A DNA stretch of 64,000 nucleotides from Simmondsia chinensis. Taxonomy: Eukaryota > Streptophyta > Magnoliopsida > Caryophyllales > Simmondsiaceae. The stretch covers positions 632,501 through 696,500 of the forward strand of contig JAGTTD010000006.1 of NCBI GenBank assembly GCA_018398585.1, read 5' to 3'. The translations under genes were made by a program, and so were the position numbers. The number at the start of each line of letters is the position of its first letter. The stretch's first letter is position 1. Of this stretch, positions 42,615-55,011 are shown in pieces. The notes under the pieces are model-generated. The model did no database searches. It was not told the origin of the DNA and worked only from the letters and a program-made list of their open reading frames with translations.

Positions 42615-45600
42615 ATGATGGCGAGTCATGGTGGGAGGCGAAGCATGTCATCTTCGTCTGCCATGTCGTCGCAAGGGAAAAATCGAACTGCAGAAAATGG
42701 AGGCGCAGGCGGTTCCGAGGCTGGCCGCAAATCTCTCACATCGTCGCGTTCCATGTACGGATCTTTTTCTTGTTTCTCATGGTGAACATATTCATGTATG
42801 TGTATACATATAACTCATAATGTATGTATTTTAATAGCAGTTTTTAGTATGTGATTGGGTTATCAATGAAATTTGTATTGTGAAAAGTTATCATGTATGG
42901 TATTGCGTTGGAATTCATACACGTACACATTACTAATCCTGTTGTCATTACGAAGTTGTTCCCCCTAGATGGGTACTGTTACTTTGAAGCAGTAGTCCCT
43001 AAATTATCATGAGAGGGGGCAAAATCAGCTGCCATTTGTGAATGTTTATACATGCAATTGGTAAATGGCTCGAATTTGGACTTGGTAGCTTTAGCGATTT
43101 GTGTATCCGCTGCTGTCTTATTGGATACATAAGAATATCAAAAAGAAAATGCGTTGATGAGAAATATGAGAGACCACATGAAGAAGGACCATTTGCATAT
43201 ATGTAATTTTGTTATGCCAAATCCTTTGCGTGCCAACGCAGCTTAATAGAGTACCTTCCCCTTCTTTTGTTATTGGATCTATGCTTGCCCTTGTACTTTG
43301 ACTCAATAGTTTAGTGTTAAGCACCCTTAAACTTGCATACTAGGATGGAGCATATATTTGCGAACTACCACATGGTAAAGGCTATAATCTCGAGCACCTC
43401 AAATGACTAATAGATCATTGATACATGAGCACGTATCATTACTTCATGATTTCTCCAATGATGAGGCCATTTGCCTCTCGATATTGCTAAACTTAGTTCA
43501 GTTCTATGCAACATTGTCAACTTATGCTTCCTTGCCCAACAAGTTACAACATTTACACACGCAAAACCTGTCGTATTTGCATACTACCCTTTCTTCCCTA
43601 ACCCAAGCTGTTGTGATTCTCAGGATAATGTCACATAACACATAAGTAACAGAGGCCCGAGGATAGCGGCTTGTAATTCCAGTGTGGCATTTTATGCCGC
43701 TTATCATAGCCACAAGCATAATCTTACCCATTTTCTTGTTATAGTAATTCTTCCCGTGGGGCAACTCACATTGTCATAAAAAATGTGTGGGAGGATCCCA
43801 AAGCTTGAACATATATGTAGAGTAGGGCTGTTCTGTGTGTATTTACTTTCATGAGCATCCAGCTGTTATGATACATGTCAACTCAAAAAGGTGGAGGCTT
43901 AATGCTAGACCTGTGATGTATAGGGGACTAACTGGAGAGCGAACAGTGAAGCGTCTGCGGCTGTCTAAGGCTCTTACAATCCCAGAAAGCACCAGTGTGT
44001 ATGATGCTTGCCGCAGAATGGCTGCTCGTAGAGTTGATGCCCTATTGTTGACAGACTCGAATGCTTTACTCTGTGGAATCCTAACAGACAAGGTTGTAAA
44101 CTAATTTCGGAAAGGAAATAAAGAAGAGAATATCTCCTATGCTAATCCCCCTTAACAAATAATTTTTTTTCTTTTTTTTTTGTTATTCCAATATAAATTT
44201 TCCATTTATGTTTTCTGGTTGAAGGATATAGCTACAAGGGTGATAGCCCGAGAGTTAAATCTTGAGACAACACCTGTTTCCAAAGTGATGACTAGAAATC
44301 CTGTTTTTGTTCTCTCCGACACTCTAGCTGTGGAAGCGTTGCAAAAGATGGTGCAAGGCATGTAAATATATGAGATCTATATTTTGTATTTCTTTGTGAT
44401 ACTTCAGAAAGACGATGCTAGATTTTTCATCCGAGCCTTTTATTCATTTGTGCTTGCAGGAAGATTTAGGCATTTACCTGTTGTTGAAAATGGGGAGGTC
44501 ATTGCTTTACTTGATATAGCGAAGTGTTTATATGATGCCATTGCACGTATGGAAAGGGCAGCTGAGAAGGGAAAGGCCATCGTGGCTGCCGTTGAAGGTG
44601 TAGAGAAAAATTGGGGGTCATCAATACCTGGTTAGTGCAGTGTTTTACCTCTGAAAACGTCAAATAGAGAACACCGAAGGATCAAAGAGGGATAGAACTG
44701 ATTTTTGTTTTCTACTTTGGTGGTTAAGTGATGTAATGGACTATTCCGTCAATGTTATGTCTGAGATACTTCCCAATATGTTTTAGTTCAGACTTTCAAG
44801 GCAACTATGTTATAATTACCACCATCAACATTTTTCCTGAATTGCAGGCCCCAATACATTTGTTGAAGCATTGCGAGAGCGTATATTTAGACCTTCATTG
44901 TCTACCGTTATTCCCGAGCATTCAAAGTAGGTAATATCTCTCTTAGTTGTAGTTAAGATTTAGTGAAGCTTTTCACCTTCTAACGTAGTGTGGGTGTTTT
45001 TCAGGATCATAACAGTGTTACCATCTGACTCGGTTTTACTAGCAGCAAAGAAGATGCATGAATTTCGGTTGAGCTATGCAATTGTTGCAGTTGAAAACAA
45101 ACCAAAAGGAATTTTAACGTGAGTCACTTATGGAAATAGCAGTAGTATGTAATGACTTTCCTGAGGAAGCATGCATTTATTAGCTAACTTTTTCTGTGCG
45201 TGTGGTCAGTTCAAAGGATATCTTAATGCGAGTGATTGCACAAAATCTTCCTCCAGATTCTACCCTTGTAGAAAAGGTACTGAAAGAACATACCTTTCTT
45301 GTGCTATGTATGACAAAATGCATATTGATGATTGACGGCCAGTTTGGCCAAGCCTTTTCTTTTGTAAAAAAATGTTCTTCCCTAAAAGAATAGTTTTTTA
45401 GATTTTAAGTATGTGTAGCCCGGAAAGAAAAGTGCTTTTTGAATAGAAGTAGAAGTTGTTTTTCTACTTTTGAGCATAAGCAAAACAATAATGTTTCTTC
45501 GATAAAATACAAGTAGAAGTAAAAATTGAAAAGTTTCAGACTAAATACCCTTATCGACAACAACGTTTACAAAAGTGCTTATGCTAAAAGTGCATTTAAA

Positions 45601-48600
45601 ATAGCAGTTTCTTCACGGTCTAGCCAAGTAGGTCCTAAGTTGTAGATGATTGCATCTGATGGCAAATTTAGAGTCTGTGATGTTGTACTCATTGATGGAG
45701 AATTCATTTCAATCTATATTTTGCTTTGAATGGATGTACAGGTCATGACTCCTAATCCAGAATGTGGAACTGTTGATACGCCTATTGTTGATGCTTTACA
45801 TACCATGCATGATGGGAAATTTTTGCATTTGCCTGTTGTAGATAGAGGTATGAATGCTAATACACAAACAAAGTTAGTTTTTGTACAGCACTGACTGTTT
45901 AAATCTTGGTTTTCTGATGGCTGTGGGTTGTGTGCAGATGGGTGTGTTGTTGCTGTCGTTGATGTGATTCACATTACTCATGCGGCTGTGGCCACTGTGA
46001 GTCTGACATTTCTTCCTCAACTTGATAATGCACATTTTTTATGTCAGTGGAAAAATTCTGCCTGCTATCTGTTCTTATCTATATTTGCATGCCATTATGA
46101 TCCACTAGTTGCAATATTGTTAGAGTGCGGTTGGAGCCCAGCTGATTCTCACAGTTGACTGCTAGATTTCTTAACTGAACATCAGCTACAAAGATTATCT
46201 ATAGGTGCAAGTGTTTCTGTTTTGTGGCTCGAGTTGCCTGGCACAGCGGGCCTCAGCTCCTACTTGGATACTCATCAATTTAGGGGTGTAAATGAACTAA
46301 ACGTTCGATAAACTATTCTTGTTCAAAATTGATTAGGGCTCACTTTTGTTCATTATGGAGGCTCAATAGCTTATCGAGCTAAGATTGAATAGGCTCGATA
46401 AGCTCAATGAGCAGAGTTTGAATAGAGGGGTACTTGACTCATTAAAATTAGCGAACAAATTGATAATGACTCGTTAAGCGCTCATTATTACTGGCTGGGT
46501 TTTAGCTTGAAAATGTTTTCTGATGATGACTCGATAGTAACTTGAATAACTCTACTTGACAACAAGCTTGGCTCAATTATGAGCCCGATTTGGATCGCTA
46601 ATGAGCTCAATCAGGTTAACGACGTGAGTATTAGACATACTAATATCTTATTGAAGCGAGTTCGAACAAAGGTTCAAAAGCTCGATAAAAGGTTGACTTG
46701 AACTGCTTATTGGGTTTAACTCATTTACGCCCCTAATCACTCATCAGTGCTTCATTTAGAATGAGGTTGCTGTGTGTAGGTTGCTATGTCATCCTTTTTC
46801 TTCCTTCGTTTGCTTGTTAAGGGTTTTTGTTGCTGTGTAAAGCAACTGTTCCTTTTTACTTCTCCAGATGAAGTGGTACTAAGCAACACAGCTGCTATCT
46901 TAACCTCAGTATTTAAAACGAGTAGTTTATATTACCATCTGTTTGTATTTCTGCATATTACACAAGCTGTTTTAGATCTACTAAGCAGTTCTCTGTGTAT
47001 CTTTTTTTGAACTAGGTGGGGAATACTGGTGGAGCGAACAGTGAGGCTACAACCAACATGATGCAAAAATTTTGGGATTCCGCTATGCAACTTGGACACA
47101 CAGATGATGACGAAGACACAAGGAGGCAAGTGATTCAGCCTTCCTCTTTATTTTCCATGAGTTAGGTTTACCTGTGGAGCTTGGCTTTAGTATGCTTTGG
47201 CTATGATGTAGAGGGTTTGTGCCAATTTTGGCCCATGGAATAATAGGGTTTAGTGTATAGCTATATATATTCTTAGGGTTTGTGAGTGATGTGAACCACT
47301 AAAAAATTGTCTGTTGTACTATTCTTAAATAGTGAAATTTTTGTGCTCCTTTTGGTGGACACAGACTTAGGCAAAAACATGTAAATTATGGTGTTATGCT
47401 AAGATCCCTTTCTTTCATGTACTTGTTATTTCGATTTATGAGTCTGATATGTGTGGGTGGTCCGAACATGAGGTGCATCTTATCTATAGTTCACTCACAA
47501 ACTTATATTGAATGCAGTGAGGGCTCTATGAAGCTGCAATCAGAAGGAGGAGAGACGGGGAGATCTTTTCCTGCTTTGTCACTTCAGCCGAATACATTTG
47601 CTTTCAAAATTGAAGACAAAAGGGGCAGAATGCACCGGTTTATTTGTGGTAAGCTATTCTGATTGTTGTTATCTTTGAAACTGGATTTTTCCCGTTAATT
47701 TTTCTATTCTTTTGGTTCCTTCTTCTGATCAAGACCTCAAACAATAGAAGCAATTGCTTGAGGCCTCCAATTTGTCAAGGGCCTTTTTAAAAAAAAAAAA
47801 AAAAAAAGCTATATTAGCAGTTTGTTTTTATTGCATATCACAAATTAAAATTGGAGAAACAACATAAAGTGGATTATTCAATACTTGCTTGAACTAGTTT
47901 GCACGCTTACATTACCAAAAAAAAAAAGGGCCGGTTGGTTAAATCTTGCTTTGAGCCCATAAAAATCTCACGAATGGCCGTCTGCTGATCCATAGGTTAC
48001 AGGAAAACCGTTCACTAATAAGTAAGTTGAGGGCAAAATAGCAGTGGATAGCCCCAAAGAATTGTTTAAACAAAATAACTTGATTGCAACCCCCTGACCT
48101 AGCGCTTTATATAGCGTTAGGCTTAAGTGCCTTACAATTTGAGCCAACTCTTTGCGTGTTATTTATTCTTTTTGATGGGGACATCTATACTGACAATCTT
48201 ACATTTTTGTTCATTTTTGGCTTCTGCTTTTGGTTCAAGATACTAGAAATTTGACGGAACTCATCACATGTATACTTCAGAGAGTAGGAGACGACATAGA
48301 CCGAAACAAGCTTCCTCAAATTTTGGTAAGCCCGTTGTCATGCTTTCTGGGTCTAGTCTCGTTGTTCGATTTTTCTCAAATAATGCATGTAGTTTGACGC
48401 TCATGTGATTGGATGTAGTATGAAGATGAAGATGGGGACAAAGTTGTACTGGCTTCTGATAGTGATCTTGCTGCAGCTGTTGAACATGCTAGGCTATCCG
48501 GATGGAAGGTAAATCGTTTCGCCATATCCGAATTAATGCATTATAAGTTTCTTCTTTTCAATTTATAATTGGTTTTACTAAAAAAAATTTCTTTCCAATT

Positions 48601-49892
48601 GAAGAGAACGGTTTCATTCTATAAATATGTATGAAGTTTACGCTTGGTCAATTTGGGGTTGAAGTGAAATACATACATGAGATTGCTACAGGGGAAAATT
48701 TTTCCCCTTCCATTTGAGGGGGAAGTCAGTCAATTTGCCCTAAATGGAGGAAGACATTTTTTGCATTTGTGATTGTTGCTATGAAGTTGTCCAAAGAAAC
48801 AATATAATTAAGAGGGAAAATGTTTTCTGTCAAAAATAAACGGAGCCTAAAAAAGCGCCCTGTTCTCTGGACTTCACAAATTTTTGGGGGATGAGGGTAT
48901 TGTTTGTCTTCTCGATCCTGCTGGTGTCTGAACTGGAGCTGGTTTTTACCCCGCCCCCGCGCGGCATTTCTCATAGAACTACATCATTATGCAACTTGCT
49001 ATTATGAAATCAAATAAAAGCCATTATGTCACCTAATGGCTTTTCAACTAGCCATTAGGTAACTAACTATTGCACAATAATACTTTTGTGTCAACCCCAC
49101 GATGTATTTATTGTATTACTATCTATTAAAAGCATGCACTTAAATGTATTGACATGTTAAAGACTATTAAAGATGAATTAAAATTGATGATTATAAAGCT
49201 TTCATTTGATTTTCAGCAAGCATAAGGCTTGAAAGCAAGTTACTTTCCCTCAAAAACCTCCAAACAGTTGAGGAAAACCAGCTATATAATGAATGCCAAC
49301 CATAATTTGATTCCATGCATTCAACTTTCTTAGACCGGGGCTCCTTTTGTTCGACATAGAACATTTGTCGTTCCTATTCTATTGTGTTCTTTGCATAATT
49401 TTGTAGAGATAACCATAAATGCGGATATGTTTTCCTCTATTGAGGGAAATTGACTTCCCCGTAACGAAAGGTAAAATTATTTTTCCTTCATGAAGGAGAG
49501 AAAATGTTTCTGTTATAATCTCATTTCTTATATTTCATTTCAACCTCTAGTGGGTCAACTATGAACCTCATATTTAGTTAGAAAGACAAAAAGTATTCAA
49601 GAAAAATATTTTTAATTGAAAATATTATATGAAAAAAAATTTCCTCTAAACCAAACAAAGCCTGATTGTCTTCTCTTGGTATTGAGTCTCATTCTTACAC
49701 GGTTTATACCTGCAGGGCTTAAGATTGCATCTAGATTACACAGGCTCTCGTGGTCGTAAGAAGGCATCTGGCTCAGGAAGCATGGATTATGCCCAAGCCG
49801 ATGCATGGGCCGCTGCATACAGTGCAGTTGCAGCTGGTGCGGCATTGGTTGCTGGCTTAGGTGTCCTAGCTTATTTAAGGCGAAACAGCTGA
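42615..49892 (+). CDS. CBSCBSPB: CBS-CBS-PB1 domain membrane protein (CBSCBSPB family), 14 exons
   Basis: Exons: 42615-42754, 43924-44092, 44225-44357, 44460-44630, 44848-44926, 45005-45118, 45210-45276, 45742-45847, 45938-45996, 47016-47125, 47518-47648, 48240-48325, 48419-48508, 49716-49892. The product is 543 residues. A Ser-rich N-terminus precedes two Bateman modules of four CBS motifs (about 50-205 and 225-350; SRRVDALLL-type AARRVDALLLTDS, FRHLPVVENGEVIALLDI, SYAIVAVENKPKGILTSKDI, GKFLHLPVVD). A PB1 domain follows at about 408-493 (FAFKIEDKRGRMHRFIC ... YEDEDGDKVVLASDSDL), then a C-terminal membrane anchor (AAGAALVAGLGVLAYLRRNS). CBS pairs usually sense adenosine nucleotides and PB1 mediates protein interaction; the cellular role is unknown. 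Introns 3 and 10 use GC donors. Start is at the ATGATG pair; either ATG fits. Confidence 0.94.
45325..45640. mobile_element. MITE-like element in CBS-PB1 intron 7
   Basis: The ends ggccagtttggccaagcct and cggtctagccaagtaggtcc form an imperfect inverted repeat (TTGGCCAAGC type). The interior shows paired aaaagtgctttt and aaaagtgcttatgc words. A relative appears at about 59340-59590. Confidence 0.5.
46283..46736. mobile_element. CGAGC-rich element with inverted ends in CBS-PB1 intron 9
   Basis: The left end ggggtgtaaatgaactaaac is the inverse of the right end gggtttaactcatttacgcccc, with TA on both sides. The interior consists of cgataagctcaatgagc-like words. It is the best-bounded copy of this dispersed family and suggests a non-autonomous DNA transposon; the transposase class is not resolved. 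Confidence 0.6.
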
Positions 49893-51088
49893 CTCTACCA
49901 CTTCTCGGATCCACTTTTAAAAAGAGTTGAAGTGGATTAGTTTTTCAACAAGTTTGTGCTAAATTCAATTTGTATACAGCACCCAAAAAGAGGTAAAAAT
50001 GTTGTTATTTGTGCTCAAGGCAAAGCCATTTGTGATAACAAGATTGGTTCTGCATTATTTCCATGGAAGATCAATTTTTTCTTCCATTAGTGATGAGATT
50101 CTGTGATCATCAATAATACGACACGATAAAGAATGAATTCAGCTAAAAAAAAGGAATGTTGCAGAAGATTTTAAGGCCTATTTTATGTTGTTTTTTGTTT
50201 GCAATGTTCAAAACTATAAACTAAGCTTGGAACTAAACCCAAAGTTTTCAAGGATGCTTTGTGAGATTTATAGAATTGTGTTTATGTCAATGTTTTGTCA
50301 AATTTAAATATACTTAACTAGAAGATAAGAAATGACTTCAAATAAGCATTTAAGAACAAGACAGGCTTGAAACATTCTTAAAGAACATCCTAAAACAATC
50401 ATTAACTGCTGATGAACTTGTTTCATTTTTTTTAGATAATTACCGTTGCGATGCATATTTTGTTTATTCTCATTTCATGTCATCAGTCTCTCCAACTTCG
50501 GTCCTCCTCCTAGGGCCTATTTGATATAGCTTTATGATCGTAGTTTGCTTGTTAAAAACTGAAATCATATTTTCGTAATAATGTCTTTACTTTTGAGTTT
50601 TTGTTCTTAGTTTCACTGAGTGAACTAAAAGTAAGAAATCAAAAACAAGATGTTTATGAATAATATGAATATATTAACATACGAATAGCTTTAAACACCA
50701 ATATATTAATATACGTTTTTCAAGAGTCAACGTGTTTCTGATCGAATTTTTGACTGAAATTTCAGTGTGAAAAGCTGAATAATACACGTAAGTATTGAAC
50801 TCCGTTTTATTCTTGTACTGTATTTAACTATGGTAATATGCAGCTATAGCTTCAAAGTGTTTACGAATTATTATTCGGTAAAGTGAAAATAAAAACGTGC
50901 AAAAAAATGCTATTACTCAAGTCAAATCCATTAGTCACTAAATTGATCAACTACAGTAAATGTTTAATAGCCTGCCTAGTATCATTTTTTGTTTGCAATT
51001 TTGAATTTCGAAAATGTAAAAAACTTGGTTTGAGAAGCCCTTTATTTTGGTTTCTAATTTTTGTCTTAATTTTTTTTTCCCAATTTGA

Positions 51089-51119
<31 letters not shown>

Positions 51120-51330
51120 CCCAGAAATAAGGGGAAAAAAATTTCAATTCTCCTTTTTTTTTTTGGTTTCTCAAAATCAAAAACCACGAATAGAAAACGA
51201 TACCAAACAGATAGGAGAGTATCCACAACGGTTGTTTTCTGTATTTGATAAACTCGAAATAATAATTAAACAGAGAGTTACAACAAAATTAGGGATGAAA
51301 GAAAAGCTTGAAGGCAAGCAAGTGAAGAAG
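49893..51330. other. 3' flank of CBS-PB1 and spacer to MED30
   Basis: The interval between the two convergent genes holds the 3' UTR of the CBS-PB1 gene, then AT-rich sequence. Poly(A)/poly(T) tracts occur at 51098-51119 and 51154-51164. No further gene was recognised. Confidence 0.5.
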
Positions 51331-53884
51331 TTAGATGGAAAGAGGGCTTTGCCAAGTAGATATGTCCATGATTAGATCTCTAAGCTCATCTATTAGATGC
51401 TTCACCTTCTTATTCTTCTTCCCAAGCTCCTGCATTAACGTCGACCGCCAAAAATCAATCGAAATCTCATCCACTGGCTTTGTCTGAAGCACGTTTTTTA
51501 AGATGGTCAGGAGGTACAACATTGCCCTAATAAGAGCCACTAACATTTGGAAGAGGGATAGATGTACTTTGAATATGAGATCTTATATGCTTTGGCACGC
51601 GTAGCCTAACCAAGTAGGCCAAACCCAACAGCTTGAGTCTAAAGTGCATTATAATTCTTGTTTAGCACACATGAAACACGGGTTTTGTGTTCAAAGACAA
51701 AAAGAGAAAGGATGTACACAGTATTAAGAATTATATAATTCATTTAGTTAAAATCAAAATTCGACATACCGCTCTTAGGTAAGACGCTTGCTCACCTAGC
51801 TTCTCCGTTTCAGCTTCATCCGTCTGTGATAAAGAACTAACTGACGTTTCCTGAAATGAAGTGGCCATGGTTTAAACAACAGAGGAAGGAAACTCCTAAA
51901 ATACTAACATTGCATGCTCAAAAATGTGATTCGTTATTTTGAAGTCAGATTAGCGATTCAATTGCGTATCAAACTCAACGAAAACACGATTGAACCAATT
52001 GTTGAATCATTTTGATAATAAGATACTCGTCAAATGATTCGATAACTCATTCCATCTTTTGATTCAAAAAGTGATGGAACCATCTCCTCTTGATGGAGTC
52101 CATTTTTCTCGGTCATAACCATTGGAATACTTAATTTTCTTAGTTACTCTTTAGTATAGAATTTTTATGCTTCAGTGGTACAATTATTATTTTATTAATT
52201 TTCTTTGTATATCTAATATATAAGAATCCCCCACGTTCCATTCATACTCCCAACCTTTCTCGTTTCTGTTCCCGCTTCTGCTTTGTGTAACTATGATTCT
52301 TTCCTATATAACGGGTTTTCTCAGGGACTAAGCTCTTAACATATTGAACTTGAGAATTTCAAAATTGCTCTTTTCTCTAACAGGTGCTAATGGACCCTCG
52401 TTACCACTGAATCTTTTTTACGTAACGACCCGTTTCCTCAAACTTTGCAACAATGCCAACGGGAAATGGATAGTCACTTAAAAAATGTTGTCGTTAACGA
52501 GTGTCGAAGGGTAGATAATAGAAAAACCCTTTTACAAATACAAGTCCAAATCAATTTCCAAAGCGACAAATGCACAACCCAGAATTTGCAGCTTACAGAA
52601 TACATTATATATTATAAAACGTCAAAGGATCTAAATTGTTCTAATATACGGAGTTGGCATATATGAGATTCACATACAAGCCCAGGTGGGATTTCCATCC
52701 TACAAAACTATTGGCTTTAAATCGAGCAACCCACTAAACTTATTATATATTGATCACTTCTTTCTCACAACTCCCATATGGGATTCTTACTAGATTCACA
52801 TGTCGAATCCGTAACACTCTTTGTCGCATTTGGGAATCACATAAAATACATTGTATATAGTAAAACGTGAAGGTATCTAAATGATAGAAAATCAAAAATT
52901 ATGGTACCTAAATGCTAGATTCTCAAAGCAATTAAAGAAAAAATTACGATAGAAACTCACCAGTCTAAAGAAACTATCTAGATATTTTCAAGATCATGTG
53001 TCGTATTTTCGTTTTCCGTCAAAAAATTATTTTAAGGCAATATTTTTGCAACAAAAATCTACTTGAACACTGAGATTGATCAAATTTCTAAACTTTACAG
53101 CACCAAAATGATAAAATGTTTAAACTTATAATTCATAGTATATATTGAAATGTTATTATAGCTAACATTTTCGGAATCATATATAGGTAGCTTTCTTTAG
53201 ATTACACGATAAAAACTAACCGGTCTAAAGAAAGCTACCTATGTATTTTCGAGATCATGTATCATATTATCGTTTTCCATCAAAAAATTATAAGAATCTA
53301 ATAGAAGATGCATATATATTATTGAATGGCAATATTTTTGCAACAAATATCTACTTGAACCCTGAGATTGATCCAATTTCTAAACTTTATGGTACCAAAG
53401 TAATAAAAAATTTAAACTTATATTTACTGTATAAAATGAAATGTTAGTGTATCAAAGTGATAAAAAAATCAAATCTTTGATACCTAAACGACAAATTTTG
53501 AAGGAAAATATTTTCAATTGAACAAGCATTTCAACAAAGAAATCATACCTGAAGAGCATCAGGCATGGCACTAAGAACAGCACGAAGAGACGACACAGAC
53601 GATTTATACCTAAGCCTCGCTTCATCGAGAGCGCCGCCGCCCATTTCGAAATGGTGAGCGTAATCCGACGAAACGTCGCCGTTTAAGGCGGCGCCATTGA
53701 CGATATTGCTGCCGCTAGGGTTAGGGTTAGAAAAAGTGGACCAAAGCGAAGGATTGCAAAGCTCGTCGTTCATGGCGGACAAGATTTGGAAAGCGGCTTC
53801 GATTGTGTCTTCTAGAAGCTTCTGGCCTTCGATTGCGAGTTCCTTGGTTGATTTAGGGTTTGAAATTGGGAGATTGTCTTCCAT
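51331..53884 (-). CDS. MED30: Mediator of RNA polymerase II transcription subunit 30
   Basis: MED30 is a subunit of the Mediator head/upper region that links activators to RNA polymerase II in the nucleus. Coding order on the minus strand: 53884-53549, 51850-51770, 51429-51331. All three exons are in phase 0 and give 171 residues, slightly shorter than the Arabidopsis protein as I recall it. The conserved N-terminal helix ([38 protein letters not shown]) is diagnostic, as is the C-terminal coiled region ([32 protein letters not shown]). Gly/Asn-rich sequence links them. The start MEDNLPIS is preferred over two upstream in-frame ATGs, which lie in non-conserved sequence. Intron 1 contains a tandem duplication and an LTR-like repeat. 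A Mutator-like element sits 132 bp upstream of the start codon. Confidence 0.93.
52645..52815 (-). repeat. LTR-like dispersed repeat copy in MED30 intron 1
   Basis: The copy reads gttggcatatatgagattca, aaatcgagcaacccactaaa, ttctcacaactcccatatgg and cacatgtcgaatccgtaaca. The GGCC end is missing. Confidence 0.5.
52935..53440. repeat. Tandem duplication (~270 bp period) in MED30 intron 1
   Basis: The block 52945-53130 (ccagtctaaagaaactatct ... caatatttttgcaacaaaaa, tctacttgaacactgagatt) recurs at 53217-53430 (ccggtctaaagaaagctacc ... caatatttttgcaacaaata). Roughly 80-85% of positions agree by eye, with small indels. Confidence 0.7.
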
Positions 53885-54015
53885 TTCTGATGAGATTTTG
53901 GAGAGAGAAAATTGAAGTGTGAGAGTGGAGAAAAGAGTTCTGTTCATCCAAAAATTAATTAACAATAACTAAAGTAATTTATATATAATTATATTAAATT
54001 ATGTATCAGATTAGT

Positions 54016-55002
54016 GAGTCGGTTCCGGAAATAATGCTGAAAAATAAAAAAATAAAAAAAATAATGCCGCAAAAAAAATAATTCCAAATCTACTGTTGAA
54101 CCGCGTTTACAAAAGCGGTTATAGTAAACCGCGTTAAAAAACGAGTTTCATATGAATAAAAAACGCGTTTCGGTTTACCAAAATTATAACCGCGTCTTGA
54201 TAATGCGGTTTACATTAATAAAAACCGCGTCTTCATAATACGGTTTACATTAATAAAAACCGCGTCATATGAACGCGGTTTAATATGGTCAAACGCAATG
54301 AGTCGAGCCGAGCCCTTAACAAGCTCGTATCGAGCCCCTTAACGAGCTCTTATCGAGCCCTTATCGAACTGTTCGATAGCGAGCCGAGCACCCCTTGTTC
54401 GAACTTGGCTCGTTAAGCTATCGAGCTCTCCTAATGAACACGAACGAGCTCTAATCGATTTTGAGCACGAGTAGTTCATTGAACGCTTAGTTCGTTTACA
54501 CCCCTACTCACCGCCGGTCATGTCATCCGCTGTCGCCCTTCTTCTGTTTTATACGCCAGAGATCTTTAACTATCATTGTCGTAGTTATTTGATCACTACT
54601 GAATTAATAGCCTTTTTATTGATAATTTTTCCTGATTTCTTACCACCTCCACTTATAATGTTGGAGCTTCATTGAGAGGAACATGGGATCAATGTGACGA
54701 TCATCACGAATTGCGGCATAATGGCGACTATAAGCGATGAGTGTTTGTGCGTACTGCTAATAAACCGCGTTCTTATAAATCGGTTTATCCCATTGTGAAC
54801 AGCGTTTAGTTAATGCGTTTTATGTACATATAAAACACGTTTTGTAGACGCGGTTTTTATGCATTTTAAACGCATCACCTTGACGCGGTTCAGTATAGCC
54901 GCGTTTTGCAAACGCGGTTCAACAGTAGATTTAGAATTATTTTTTTTTCAGCATTATTTTTTTTATTTTTTTATTTTTGAGCATTATTTTGGGAACCGAC
55001 TC
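54016..55002. mobile_element. Mutator-like non-autonomous element with CCGCGT repeats, 987 bp
   Basis: The element begins gagtcggttccggaaataat and ends attattttgggaaccgactc, with long terminal inverted repeats that remain collinear for over 100 bp (both contain ctactgttgaaccgcgttt). A perfect 9-bp duplication, cagattagt, flanks it at 54007-54015 and 55003-55011, as expected for Mutator. Inward of the ends lie repeated aaccgcgt...acgcggtt palindromes, including about three 35-bp direct units at 54190-54285. A CGAGC-type repeat (about 54290-54515) is nested inside. No transposase is encoded. Confidence 0.9.
54290..54515. repeat. CGAGC-rich repeat nested in the Mutator-like element
   Basis: It runs from agtcgagccgagcccttaac to gttcgtttacacccctactc, the right end being the common family end. 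Its position between the two CCGCGT arms suggests later insertion. Confidence 0.6.
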
Positions 55003-55011
55003 CAGATTAGT

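Noticed and set aside
44341..44365. A frameshift or truncation of the CBS-PB1 gene at the stop after MVQGM
   Set aside because: Using a GC donor at 44358 restores the conserved protein without any sequence change, so the gene is better read as intact.
54075..54285. A CRISPR-like array because of regular 35-bp repeats
   Set aside because: This is a plant nuclear sequence; the repeats are adjacent, not spaced, and belong to a Mutator-like element with TIRs and a 9-bp duplication.
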